Source: Verrucomicrobiota bacterium
Lineage (GTDB): Bacteria > Verrucomicrobiota > Verrucomicrobiia > Verrucomicrobiales > Verrucomicrobiaceae
Direction: 5' to 3'
Assembly (NCBI GenBank): GCA_025360015.1
Contig: JANYCZ010000015.1
Location: 1-41,910, forward strand
DNA: 41,910 nt
The notes beneath the pieces were generated by a model. That model was not told where the DNA came from, searched no databases, and was given only the letters and a program-made list of their open reading frames with translations. Both the position numbers and the translations under genes were made by a program. Of the stretch, positions 7,442 to 16,575 are shown piece after piece. The first letter of the stretch is position 1; every line of letters starts with the position of its first letter.

Positions 7442-8899
7442 ATGCCCGACCTCCTCTCCACCAGCCTCTACCGCGAAGTGCGCGATCCCGCGTTCTTCCG
7501 CGTGCTGGCGGGGAAAAATGCCCCAACCTATGTCGATGCGCTGGATGCACTGGACCGCGAATGCACCGAGCAGCCGGACGGGCTGGAACGCGAGGACGCG
7601 ATTGAAATCATCGCCGAAGTGCTCGCCAAACATCCCGAATTCCAGCCCGAAGGAGACGAATTCCACGCCGACGGCGAACTGCTGGCAGGTGCCCTCCCTC
7701 CTCGTGAGACCTCACGCCGGGTGCTGGATCATCTGTCCCGCTGCCGCTGGCTGGAGGAACCACCACGCAAGGACTGGCGGCGGCGGCTCTATTTCGATGC
7801 GCACGGCTCCACCTTGATCGCTGCCCTGCGGCAGATCGCCCACCCCGAAGCAGCGGTTTTCACCGACAAGCTCACCGCCGTCTGCGCCATGCTGGCGAAT
7901 GAGCCGGAGCTGATCGAGCGGCCGCTTCAAACAGTGGACGTATGCCTCGCCAACACGCGGCAGGGCCTCGGCGAACTGCGCACCATGCAGAAATCCGTGC
8001 AGCGTCTCACCCGGCGGCAGTTGGAAGAAAACACGCTCAGAGGCAATCTCGCGCTCGTGTTTGAGGACTACGCGGAGCAGATCGCCCACGGGGCCTATGC
8101 AGAGCTCATCCGCGCCCGTCTGCCAGCCCTCCTCCCCGAGGCTGTGCGGCGCATCAATGATCGTTTGCAGGATGACTCGACCGCCATGGCGGAGATGCAA
8201 ACCGAACTGCTGCGCCGCGACTCTACCCTCAGCGCCGAAACCGCCCGTGCCCGCGTGCGCCAGCGTTTGGATGAACTCACTCACCTGCTCGATCTCGTAC
8301 AGCCGATGGCGGACGAAATCGACCGCCGCACCGCCGACTTCACGCGCCGTTCGCTCTCACGTTTCCGTTATCTCCAGGATGTCACAGGCGAGCGCCGCAG
8401 CGAGGTCCGCGACTTCTTCATGAAGGCGAATGAAAGGCTCGCCGGCAAGCGCCTTTCCAGTGCCTGGGAGCTGCCGGAACTTCCCGCCCTGCGCCTGCCA
8501 GAAACCCGCATGCCCGCAGGACTCGACAGCCTTTATGCACCGGTCACCCGCCGCGTCGCTGGCGAGCAGGCCGCCCTGGATGACGAAGTCACCGATGCCG
8601 AACGCGAGGAAGGCCTGCGCGGCATGGAGCGCGCCCTGCGCGACTCACTTTCCGTGCGGCGCGCGAATGAATTTGTGAAGCGCCTGCCCGGTGAAAAAGG
8701 CGCGCGCATCTCCAGTGCCGACCTGCCCGTCACCTCCCAAGCCGACCTCACCGAACTCATCGCCCTCATGCTCCATGCGGAGTCAAGTGAAGCCGCTTAC
8801 AAGCTCGAATCCACCCGCAGCCGCGCTGAGACGAGCGAGATCGCACTCGACACTCTTCCCGGCGCGCGTGTAGAGCACTTTGACCTCATCAAGAAATGA
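7442..8899 (+). CDS. jetA: Wadjet JetA (MukF-like kleisin)
   Basis: A 485-residue first subunit of a Wadjet anti-plasmid system. In Wadjet, JetA is the kleisin-like linker of the JetC SMC dimer. The N-terminal pattern (SLYREVRDPAFFRVLAG then YVDALDAL) resembles the JetA family of type II/III systems rather than the DUF3375 JetA of type I; that subtype call is from memory of the families. The middle (about residues 180-330) is strongly helical with many Arg/Glu heptads, suitable for SMC head and neck contact. ATG at 7442 is chosen because the family-like sequence starts there; upstream in-frame ATGs lead into junk-like residues. Its stop overlaps jetB by 4 nt (ATGA). Confidence 0.85.
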   Translation: MPDLLSTSLYREVRDPAFFRVLAGKNAPTYVDALDALDRECTEQPDGLEREDAIEIIAEVLAKHPEFQPEGDEFHADGELLAGALPPRETSRRVLDHLSRCRWLEEPPRKDWRRRLYFDAHGSTLIAALRQIAHPEAAVFTDKLTAVCAMLANEPELIERPLQTVDVCLANTRQGLGELRTMQKSVQRLTRRQLEENTLRGNLALVFEDYAEQIAHGAYAELIRARLPALLPEAVRRINDRLQDDSTAMAEMQTELLRRDSTLSAETARARVRQRLDELTHLLDLVQPMADEIDRRTADFTRRSLSRFRYLQDVTGERRSEVRDFFMKANERLAGKRLSSAWELPELPALRLPETRMPAGLDSLYAPVTRRVAGEQAALDDEVTDAEREEGLRGMERALRDSLSVRRANEFVKRLPGEKGARISSADLPVTSQADLTELIALMLHAESSEAAYKLESTRSRAETSEIALDTLPGARVEHFDLIKK

Positions 8900-9549
8900 C
8901 TGAAGCCGATCCCAATCTCAATGAACTGTCCGCGCCGGAGCCGTTGCTCCGGCTGCAGGATCAGGATCGCGCACGCCTTGCCGAAGCATTGCAGGAACTC
9001 CTGGCGCATGGCTCCCTGCTCGGTCTGGAGAGCGGCCAAAGCGCTCTCTACAACTGGTGCCGTCAAAACTTCGAGTGGCTGCGTGAAACTGCCGCGCTCG
9101 CCGGTCTCGATGTGGCCCTGCTGCATGAAGAACGCATGGTGCAGGCCATTCCGCGCGTCAGTTCGATGGTGCTTCATCTGCGCCAGGACGCCACGCTCAT
9201 CTGGCTGGCTCTATGGTATGCCGGGGATGTGCGCTGGCGTGATGAAGGCGAGACCCAGGCATTCCTCACCATCGCAGAGCTGAACGCCCTGCTCAAAGAC
9301 CAGCTCCTGCCGGATGCCGTCGGCCAGATTTCCCGGGGCCGCCTGCGCGAGATCCTGCGCCAAGCCGCCCGCTTCAATCTCATCAAATTCCAATTGGCTG
9401 AACCCTTTGAAGACTCCGGCATTGAAGTCCTGCCCGCGATCCGCCGCGTCGTCCCATTTCGTGAACTGGCGGAGTGGACGGAAGTCGCCAGCGCCTTCAG
9501 CCGTAGTGAAGCCGTGGTTGCCAATGCCGAAGAGGAGGTGGAGGCATGA
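8896..9549 (+). CDS. jetB: Wadjet JetB (MukE-like, DUF4194-type)
   Basis: A 217-residue helical protein in the JetB position. JetB is the KITE-type winged-helix subunit that binds the kleisin JetA and helps gate DNA. Winged-helix-like segments appear around LLRLQDQDRARLAEAL and YNWCRQNFEWLRE, and the stretch ETQAFLTIAELNALLKDQL with ILRQAARFNLIKF looks like the second winged helix. Identity rests on size, helix pattern and position between jetA and jetC, with 4-nt overlaps on both sides; the primary sequence itself is weakly conserved in this family. No membrane segments or signal peptide are present. Confidence 0.8.
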   Translation: MTEADPNLNELSAPEPLLRLQDQDRARLAEALQELLAHGSLLGLESGQSALYNWCRQNFEWLRETAALAGLDVALLHEERMVQAIPRVSSMVLHLRQDATLIWLALWYAGDVRWRDEGETQAFLTIAELNALLKDQLLPDAVGQISRGRLREILRQAARFNLIKFQLAEPFEDSGIEVLPAIRRVVPFRELAEWTEVASAFSRSEAVVANAEEEVEA

Positions 9550-12500
9550 GTGCCAAAAGCCGCGCCATCCGCCTCTCCCGCCTGCATGCCATCAATTGGT
9601 ATGGCTATCAGGACACCCTGCCCGTGCAGGGAAATCTCGTCCTCGCCGGTGTCACCGGCTCGGGGAAATCCATCCTCATGGACATGCTCATGCTGGTGCT
9701 CGTCGGGCCGGAAAAAGCACGTCACCACTTTAACCGCAGCGCCACCGGTGCGCAATCCGACCGCACGCTGAAAGGCTATTGCCTGCTGGACACCAAACAG
9801 CAGTCCGAGAGCGGCCAGCCGCAGTTCTTCCATGACAAAGGCGTGACGACCTACGTCGCAGCAGAGTTCGTCTGGCCGGATGGCAAACGCATTGAGACCT
9901 GGGGCCTGCGTGTGGAGTTTCGTAACACCGCGGAGAATGACGGCCACATCACGCCTTTCTTTTGCCAGGGGTCATTGGAGAAGGGCGACTTCATCCAAAC
10001 CTCTGCCGAAGATGGCAAACGCCGCACACTCGACATCCTCGGCTTCCGCCAGCTCGTCGAAGGTCGGAACGGGCGCGTGTTTTCCTCATCACGCGAATAC
10101 CTGCGCGACATGAGCAACAGCGCTCATCTCAACTTCAATCGTGAGGTCCTCGACCGCCTGCTGCCGAGTGCTATGTCGTTCACCAATTTGAAGAGCTTCG
10201 ACGACTTCTGCCGTCGTTTCGTGCTCCCGGGTGAAGCCGTGCCGGTGGATGACGTCGTGGCAAGCTATCGCGACTTTGAATCCTATGAAAAAGAGCTGCG
10301 CGACCTCCGCGGACAACTCACGCGACTGCAAACCATCCGCCAGCATTCTGAAACACGTGTCGCTGCGCAGCGTGATCGCGATGTGGCCCGGTTCCTCGCC
10401 GTTGAGCTGAATCATGAACACGTGCAGAATCAGGTCTCCAGCATGGAAAAGCGCCTCGCGGAGCTGCGCCTCAGCTTCGCTGGAGACGAACAGCGGCTGC
10501 TGGAGCTGGAAGAAGGCATCACCCGCTGTCGCAGCGAACGTGAGCGCCTGCTCGGCCTCATGCACGAATCCTCCGAGGGCCGGCTTTATCACCAGCTCAC
10601 CGAGCAAGGTCGCAAGCTGGAGAGCGAGCTGCTGCGCCTGCGCGAACTCGGCACCAAACTCAGCGACCGTCTGCGCAAACGCGTCAAGGATGCCAAGCAG
10701 TGGCTGAAAGATGTGAAACACGCACCGCTGCCGAAGCCCGTGGATGCGCATCGCCTGGAAAATGCCATCGAACTGCTCGAAGGCTGCGATGAAGCCGCCA
10801 CCGCCAATGCCCTGAGCCTGCTGCGCGATGCCGCAGATCAGGTCTGCAAAAACCTCCGTCAGGCCTTTGCCGCAGACGCGGAGGAACTGCGCCGCCTGCG
10901 CAATGAGCGCAACGATCTCGAGGCGCAAATCGCCACGCTCAAAGCCGGGCTGCCGCCCATCGAGCAGCCACTGCTGCACACGCTCAATGAGCACCTGCTG
11001 CATTTTCAGGGCCGCCCCGCCGCCAAAGCGCTGCGCGATTTGTGTGAAGTAACAGACGAGACCTGGCGTGAAGCCATCGAGGTCGCCTTCAGTGAAAAAT
11101 TTGCCATCATCGTCAGTGAAGAACATTACACGGAGGCTTTGAAGCACTTCCATGAACTCAAAGCCGCTTCACAGGGCCCGAAGGCCGCAGTGCAGTCGCT
11201 CATTCATCCAGCGCGCATGCTCGCGATGAAAGCCAAGGCCGCCAAAGGTTCGCTCGCAGAGAAAATCGAAACGGATGATCCCGTGGCACGCGCCTGTGTG
11301 GACTCCTGGTTTGGCCAGGTGAAGTGCGTGCAGAAACTCGCCGACCTAGACAAGCATGACGCGGCCATTTTGCCGGACGGCCTCATGCTGCGTGACGGTG
11401 TGATCCTGCGGCCTCGTCGTTATGATGGAGTGCCGTTCATCGGCAAGCGCGGCCTGCAGCGCCAGCAGGAGATCAAGCAGGACAAGCTCAAAGACATTGT
11501 CGCCAGCATCCGCCGCCTGGAACCACTCGAAACCGAGATCAACGCCCTCATCACTGACAAAGACAGCAAGATGCCCGACCACGGCTCGCTGGCCCAGGAC
11601 CTTGTGCGCGTGGAGTCGCTGCCCAAGCTCGAACAAGATCACGAGGAACTGATGCAGCGTCTTCAAGACATCGACACCGGCTCGCTGCAAGAGCTGGATC
11701 AGCAGGCGCACAGTCTGCTCTCGCAGTCCGGCGCGTTTGAAAATGAGCGTCTCGAAATCGCCCGCAAAGGCATCCAGCGCGAAATCGAACAGAGCGAGAG
11801 AAACCTGGCGACCCGCCGCGAGGATGCTTCCAAACGCGAAGACGATCTGCTCCGCATCAAACGCGAAATCGACATCTCCGCGCATCTTGACCGCTACCAA
11901 AGCTGGAAGCATGATATGCTCGAAAAATACCTCGCTGCAGATGTCGCCGCGAAGGAGTTTGACCGGGAATTCAACAAAGCCGCCGTGAGCGCCGCACAGG
12001 CCGAGGGCGATCTCAAAGCCGCGATGGTCGAGTTCAAGAAAACCTTCTCGCCACGCTTCGATGATCTGCCGGAAGACGGCCGCAGCACCAAGGACTACGA
12101 CAAGCTGCTCAAGCGCATCGATGGCCAGGGCATCCCCGAATTCGAGAAGAAGGCCGAGGCAGAGCGAAAGCGGTGGGAGAGCCTGTTCCGCACGCAGGTG
12201 CTGAGCCGCATGCAGAAGGCCCTCAAGGACATCGACAACATCATCTTTCTGCTCAACAAGCAGCTCAAGCGGCAGATCGGCAACGATGTGTATCACATCA
12301 AAAAAGAGCCAAATCCCGAGTTCCGTTTCTACCGCCATCTCATCGATCTCAATTCCACCCGCGATCCCGACGATCTCTTCTTCTCCAGCCTCGAAGGCGA
12401 TCTGCGCACCGCCCTCGATCACTTCCTGCAAACCCTGGTCAAGCAGGCCAACAGCCCCGAAGCCGCCAAGCTTCTCGATTACCGCCAATACTTCGACTAC

Positions 12501-12941
12501 GACCTGCTCGTCACCGACATACGTCAGCCAGATGCCCGCTCGGTGAGCGTGGACAAGCAAAGCGGCAAGATGAGCGGCGGTGAAAATCAGAGTCCCTACT
12601 TCGTCGCCATCCTCGCCAGTTACCTGCACGCCTACAATCGCCACGAGACGCGCTGGAAAGAGCCCAGCCTCGCCCTCGTGCCCATTGACGAAGCTTTCAG
12701 CAAGCTCAGCGGCGAACGCATCCAGGACTGCCTCGCAGCCATGCAGGAGCTCGATCTCCAGGGCGTCTTCAGCATGTCCAGCGGCAACATCCCCTTCGCC
12801 TTCAGTCTGTGCGACGAACTCATCGTCGTCACCAAGACCGAAAAACGCGAAGGCGGCAAAACCCGCATCCGCAACATTCCCGCCGTGCTCTTCCGCGATT
12901 CGCCCGAAGGCAAAGAATGGATGACCAAGCATGGCTCATGA
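9546..12941 (+). CDS. jetC: Wadjet JetC (MukB/SMC-like ATPase)
   Basis: A 1131-residue SMC-type ATPase and motor of the Wadjet complex. JetABC extrudes DNA loops and senses small circular plasmids. The N-terminal half head has Walker A GVTGSGKS at residues 35-42. Long coiled coils (about 240-480 and 690-900) flank a hinge-like globular region about 490-680. The C-terminal half head carries the ABC signature MSGGENQ near 1009-1015 and Walker B LVPIDEAF with D1048 and catalytic E1049, followed by the D-loop-like SKLSGER. All ATPase motifs look intact, so the enzyme should be active. It starts with an ATGA overlap with jetB and overlaps jetD by 11 nt. Confidence 0.93.
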   Translation: MSAKSRAIRLSRLHAINWYGYQDTLPVQGNLVLAGVTGSGKSILMDMLMLVLVGPEKARHHFNRSATGAQSDRTLKGYCLLDTKQQSESGQPQFFHDKGVTTYVAAEFVWPDGKRIETWGLRVEFRNTAENDGHITPFFCQGSLEKGDFIQTSAEDGKRRTLDILGFRQLVEGRNGRVFSSSREYLRDMSNSAHLNFNREVLDRLLPSAMSFTNLKSFDDFCRRFVLPGEAVPVDDVVASYRDFESYEKELRDLRGQLTRLQTIRQHSETRVAAQRDRDVARFLAVELNHEHVQNQVSSMEKRLAELRLSFAGDEQRLLELEEGITRCRSERERLLGLMHESSEGRLYHQLTEQGRKLESELLRLRELGTKLSDRLRKRVKDAKQWLKDVKHAPLPKPVDAHRLENAIELLEGCDEAATANALSLLRDAADQVCKNLRQAFAADAEELRRLRNERNDLEAQIATLKAGLPPIEQPLLHTLNEHLLHFQGRPAAKALRDLCEVTDETWREAIEVAFSEKFAIIVSEEHYTEALKHFHELKAASQGPKAAVQSLIHPARMLAMKAKAAKGSLAEKIETDDPVARACVDSWFGQVKCVQKLADLDKHDAAILPDGLMLRDGVILRPRRYDGVPFIGKRGLQRQQEIKQDKLKDIVASIRRLEPLETEINALITDKDSKMPDHGSLAQDLVRVESLPKLEQDHEELMQRLQDIDTGSLQELDQQAHSLLSQSGAFENERLEIARKGIQREIEQSERNLATRREDASKREDDLLRIKREIDISAHLDRYQSWKHDMLEKYLAADVAAKEFDREFNKAAVSAAQAEGDLKAAMVEFKKTFSPRFDDLPEDGRSTKDYDKLLKRIDGQGIPEFEKKAEAERKRWESLFRTQVLSRMQKALKDIDNIIFLLNKQLKRQIGNDVYHIKKEPNPEFRFYRHLIDLNSTRDPDDLFFSSLEGDLRTALDHFLQTLVKQANSPEAAKLLDYRQYFDYDLLVTDIRQPDARSVSVDKQSGKMSGGENQSPYFVAILASYLHAYNRHETRWKEPSLALVPIDEAFSKLSGERIQDCLAAMQELDLQGVFSMSSGNIPFAFSLCDELIVVTKTEKREGGKTRIRNIPAVLFRDSPEGKEWMTKHGS

Positions 12942-14172
12942 GCATCCAGACATCCTGAAGGTCTTTGCCGACCGCTACCGCGATTCCCAGGCGGGCCGCA
13001 CCGGCATCTGCACTGCAGATTTCACCCTCGACTACCACAAGCTCCTCAAAGCTGCCCACGCCGACTCTGCCGAAGCCCGCATCCATGCCGAAGACCGGCT
13101 CCGCAATGCTTCAAGCCAGTCTCAGGGCAGACTGAAACTCGACACGCATCCTCGTGACGAGTGCCTCATCCACATCGTCCGCCTCTCTCGCGAAGGTGGT
13201 GAGGCGTGGCTCTTCAATCACCTGCGCGCATCCTCGCCAACCGAAGAGCGCAGGCAGTTGGCGAACCTGTTTGAGTCGTTTCATGAAACCCCTGTTTCAT
13301 CCAACTGGAAAAGCGCATGGTCAAACTGGTGCCTGCAACTGGCACAGCACGCACTCGATGGCAGTTCCGTCGCGCCCTTCACTCGCGATGACCTGACGGG
13401 CAATCGCGAACTGCTCACCGTCCTTCCACGTGTGCTCGACTGGCAGGGCGAATCGCTGCTCCGCTTCGCCAGCTGCATGATCTGCCACGACTCGAAGAAG
13501 CTGGAACAGTTGCGCCCTCGCCTCGAATCCGCCCTGCGCCAAATCACGGCTGGCAGCATTCAATCGCTCGAAGAGCTCGGCCTGCTGGAAAAGCCCCGCC
13601 GCGTGTTCATTCGTGGCCCACTGCGGCTGGAACTGCCCGGCGGCACACTCAATCTCGGACTCCTTCATGCGCCCGTCTCCATTTCAGAAACCGACCTTCA
13701 TCAAGCCATCGCCATCCACTGCGATTCCGCTCAAGTGCTCACCGTGGAAAACGAAACCACCTTCCTGGAACTCGCGAAACTCAACAGCGACACGCTGCTC
13801 ATTCAAAGCAGCTATCCCGGCCGCGCCGTTCTCGCTCTGCTCGCACGCCTGCCGGCCCATCTGCCCATCCATCACTTCGGCGACACCGACCCCGCCGGTT
13901 TCGACATTCTCCGCGACCTCCGCGCACGCTCCGGCCGCACCATCCAGCCGCTGCACATGTACCACCGGCCCCGCGAAGGTTCCGAAGCCCTACAACCATC
14001 CGACCTCCAAACCATAGATCGTCTTCTCTCGGATCCGCGCATGGCAGACTGCCACCCGTCTTTGCAAGCCATGCGCCACGCTGGCACAAAAGGTGACTTC
14101 GAGCAGGAATCACTCGGTCGGCCCTCCTTATCGGCATGGCCATTTTACAGGAGTGCCGGGAACGCTGGTTGA
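12931..14172 (+). CDS. jetD: Wadjet JetD (TOPRIM nuclease, DUF2220-like)
   Basis: A 413-residue effector nuclease of the Wadjet system. JetD cuts plasmid DNA once the JetABC motor stalls on a small circle. The C-terminal TOPRIM domain, related to topoisomerase VI/Spo11 A subunits, shows the catalytic Glu in TVENETTF (E273 or E275) and the acidic pair in FGDTDPAGFDIL (D318, D320). A late acidic EQE at 391-393 probably gives the last metal ligand. The GDxDPxGF form fits DUF2220 better than DUF2399. The N-terminal ~220 residues are the DNA- and partner-binding arm. No inactivating change is visible. The gene ends the operon; the next gene is convergent after 52 bp. Confidence 0.9.
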   Translation: MAHEHPDILKVFADRYRDSQAGRTGICTADFTLDYHKLLKAAHADSAEARIHAEDRLRNASSQSQGRLKLDTHPRDECLIHIVRLSREGGEAWLFNHLRASSPTEERRQLANLFESFHETPVSSNWKSAWSNWCLQLAQHALDGSSVAPFTRDDLTGNRELLTVLPRVLDWQGESLLRFASCMICHDSKKLEQLRPRLESALRQITAGSIQSLEELGLLEKPRRVFIRGPLRLELPGGTLNLGLLHAPVSISETDLHQAIAIHCDSAQVLTVENETTFLELAKLNSDTLLIQSSYPGRAVLALLARLPAHLPIHHFGDTDPAGFDILRDLRARSGRTIQPLHMYHRPREGSEALQPSDLQTIDRLLSDPRMADCHPSLQAMRHAGTKGDFEQESLGRPSLSAWPFYRSAGNAG

Positions 14173-14224
14173 TCATCGCTCCACGAGAGCGGACGATCCG
14201 GCACCATGGCCACAGGCGGTCAAA

Positions 14225-15478
14225 CTACTTCGCCGCATTCTCTGTCTCTGCCGGCCGGTGCTTGGCGCGGGCGGCGTTTTTGGCAGGGGGGGGCGGTACG
14301 CCGAACACCTCCCGATCCGGAAAGGTAACGGCGGGAAAGAGACTGCGGCGCAGCAGCCAGACCAGCCGCTGGATCAGCGGATTCCGATGGTGGACGCCCA
14401 AAAAAAGCGGCATCGGCCTAGCTCCCAGCTCGGCCTTGATCTCATAGCTGGTCTGACCGAGGTGGACTCGGCTGAATCCTCGCCGCTCGGCTTCTTCGAT
14501 GACATGGTAAAACATGTTGAAGTAAACATTGCTGTCCCGTTTGAAGCTGTAGTCGAAACCGCTGTAAATCGGGTGGAGGGTGCCCCGGTCGCGGTCGCAC
14601 AAAACCAGCTCGCAAGCCACCAGGCGGTCGGCACCTTCGACCTGTTGCGATCCAAAAACATAGAAGGCATCGCCGCCGGGCATGCGCTCCACTTCCTCGA
14701 AAAACTTCTGGTTAAGGCGCTCGAAAACAGAGTCCGAGTGGTCAACCACCTCCTCGTACAAGCGGTGGATCGCCGCCGCGTGGCCGCTTGAGTCTGCGGC
14801 CACGCGCCAGGTGACCCCGTTTTCGGCGCAGACCGCCTTTCGCTTTTTCAGCTTGTTTCGGTAGTGCGTGTTAATCGCCGTGAAGTAGCCACCACGTTCC
14901 TTGGTGGGCAGTTGCAGGATGGTGGTGGGGAGGCTTTCGACGAAGAAAAACCGGGGTCCGAGCCTCGCCCGCAAGATGTCGGTGGTGGCTTGCCCAGGCT
15001 CTTTGATGATGACGAAGCCTATGCCTAGGGCTCTGGCCTGGCGGCGGATTTCATCAAAAACCGAAGTCAGTCTTTCCGCGCTCCAAACTCTTTCGTCGGC
15101 CAGGTTTTTGATGCCCAGCAGATCATCCCCATTGGAAATGGCGCTGCCCACCACGAAGAGCCGGGTGGTGAGGAAGCCTGGGATCACCTTTCGGGCCCAA
15201 CCGACGATGCGCTGCAACCACGGACTGGAAAGCGCCACGAGCGAAATCTTGAAAGCAAAACATGGAACCACGCAGGCTATTCCCTCGGCGTCCCGGCCGG
15301 TCAGGTAGTGCGTCTCCACATGGTCAAGACCTGCGTTTTCCACCGCCTGATGGAGCGCGTAGGAGCGGAGGACTGCCTCGCGACCAAAGCAATCATCCCA
15401 CGCCGCGGCGATCTCAGCGACCCGGCGGTGCCATTGGAAAGTTAAAACAGGGGGGGTAGTTCGAAGGGAGCCTGACAT
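14225..15478 (-). CDS. FemAB/GNAT-like acyltransferase
   Basis: A 417-residue protein of the FemAB-like / BioF2-like acetyltransferase type (GNAT fold). Visible features are an N-terminal FQWHRRVAEIAAAWDDCFG region, the central YFTAINTHYRNKLKKRKA basic helix typical of this group (about residue 200), and the C-terminal YSGFDYSFKRDSNVYFNMFYHVIEEA and HLGQTSYEIKAELGA strand-helix units. Relatives transfer aminoacyl or acyl groups to peptidoglycan precursors or exopolysaccharide; the substrate here is unknown. There are no transmembrane segments. The C-terminal tail is Pro/Ala/Lys rich. It converges on jetD and shares no operon with it, so a defence role is not implied. Confidence 0.72.
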   Translation of the reverse strand: MSGSLRTTPPVLTFQWHRRVAEIAAAWDDCFGREAVLRSYALHQAVENAGLDHVETHYLTGRDAEGIACVVPCFAFKISLVALSSPWLQRIVGWARKVIPGFLTTRLFVVGSAISNGDDLLGIKNLADERVWSAERLTSVFDEIRRQARALGIGFVIIKEPGQATTDILRARLGPRFFFVESLPTTILQLPTKERGGYFTAINTHYRNKLKKRKAVCAENGVTWRVAADSSGHAAAIHRLYEEVVDHSDSVFERLNQKFFEEVERMPGGDAFYVFGSQQVEGADRLVACELVLCDRDRGTLHPIYSGFDYSFKRDSNVYFNMFYHVIEEAERRGFSRVHLGQTSYEIKAELGARPMPLFLGVHHRNPLIQRLVWLLRRSLFPAVTFPDREVFGVPPPPAKNAARAKHRPAETENAAK

Positions 15479-15667
15479 TGGGTCTGATGCACAATCGCCG
15501 GTGCGGCCATTTTAGGATGCTCATTCTCGCGACCTCAGTGCAGATTGGCAACCTCTGGCTGTTGGAAAATTGCTCACCCATGCCAGATAGGGAGCCAGGC
15601 GCACCTCGGGGGCGACGCGACGAGATCGAGGGTTGACCGGAGCTGCGAGTGAAGGGAGTCTGCCACC

Positions 15668-16486
15668 ATGGCCACTCCCACCCCCGACCGCGCGCATACC
15701 ATCGCTGTTTTCTGCGACTTCGAAAACCTGGCCATCGGGGTGAAGGACGCGCAGTATGACAAGTTCGACATGAACAAGGTGCTGGACCGGCTGCTGCTGA
15801 AGGGCAGCATCGTGGTGAAAAAGGCCTACTGCGACTGGGATCACTACAAAGGCTTCAAGGCCGGCATCCATCAGGCTTCGTTTGAACTGATCGAAATCCC
15901 GCATGTGCGGCAGTCCGGCAAGAACTCAGCGGACATCCGCATGGTCGTGGACGCGCTTGATCTCTGCTACACCAAGCCGCATGTGGACACCTTCGCCATC
16001 GTGAGCGGTGACTCCGATTTCTCGCCGCTGGTGAGCAAGCTGCGGGAAAACAACAAGACCGTCATCGGCGTGGGTGTGAAGCAGTCCACCAGCGGCCTCT
16101 TCATTGACAACTGCGACGAATTCATCTTCTACGACGACCTCGTGCGCGAGGAGGAGAAAACGAAAAAACGCTTCGCGCGTGCAAAGCCCGCTCCCGTCGC
16201 CAAACCCACCACCACCCAGGAACGCAAACCCGGCGGCGATCCGGAAAAGGCCATGCAGCTTGTGGTGGAAACCGTCGAAGCCATGCTCGGCCGCAGCGGC
16301 AGCGACACCGTGTGGGCCGGCCCAGTGAAGCAGGCCATCCGCCGCCGCCAGCCTCAGTTCGACGAGCGTTTTTACGGCTTCAGCTCCTTCAGCGCCCTGC
16401 TGGAAGCCGCCGCAGAGCGCGGCCTCATGAAGCTCGAGAAAAACGAAAACGGCTACCGCATCAAGATGTCTTCGCCCGAGGAGTAG
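15668..16486 (+). CDS. NYN (LabA/DUF88) nuclease with LOTUS/OST-HTH domain
   Basis: A 272-residue two-domain protein. Residues about 10-160 form a NYN (PIN-like) domain with the acidic metal-binding set: D17 and N20 in FCDFEN, D89 in NSADIRMVVDA, and D115 and D117 in SGDSDFSPL. After a Lys/Pro linker (about 160-190), residues about 190-270 form a LOTUS/OST-HTH winged helix (VETVEAMLG ... KQAIRRRQPQFDERFYGFSSFSALLEAA). This architecture is common in bacteria and animals and is thought to act on RNA. Substrate is unknown. It is divergent from the FemAB-like gene across a 189-bp gap and is not in an obvious operon. Confidence 0.9.
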   Translation: MATPTPDRAHTIAVFCDFENLAIGVKDAQYDKFDMNKVLDRLLLKGSIVVKKAYCDWDHYKGFKAGIHQASFELIEIPHVRQSGKNSADIRMVVDALDLCYTKPHVDTFAIVSGDSDFSPLVSKLRENNKTVIGVGVKQSTSGLFIDNCDEFIFYDDLVREEEKTKKRFARAKPAPVAKPTTTQERKPGGDPEKAMQLVVETVEAMLGRSGSDTVWAGPVKQAIRRRQPQFDERFYGFSSFSALLEAAAERGLMKLEKNENGYRIKMSSPEE

Positions 16487-16534
16487 TGCGGCAGACACTC
16501 CAGCCCCTCTCTCAACGCGCAAAGCCAAGGTGTA

Positions 16535-16550
16535 GGGGTCTCCCGACCCC
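16535..16550. terminator. short GC hairpin between convergent genes
   Basis: GGGGTC-TCCC-GACCCC gives a 6-bp perfect stem with a 4-nt loop. It lies in the 89-bp gap where the NYN gene (plus) and folC (minus) converge. No U-tract flanks it on either side, so it may be a dispersed short palindrome rather than a true terminator. Confidence 0.35.
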
Positions 16551-16575
16551 GACGCTATCCGGCTCTGCGGACATT

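Noticed and set aside
10089..11153. 354-codon minus-strand frame antisense to jetC
   Set aside because: Shadow of the coiled-coil reading frame; no independent support.
11346..12932. 528-codon minus-strand frame antisense to jetC
   Set aside because: jetC has intact ABC motifs in this interval; the antisense protein is repetitive and domain-free.
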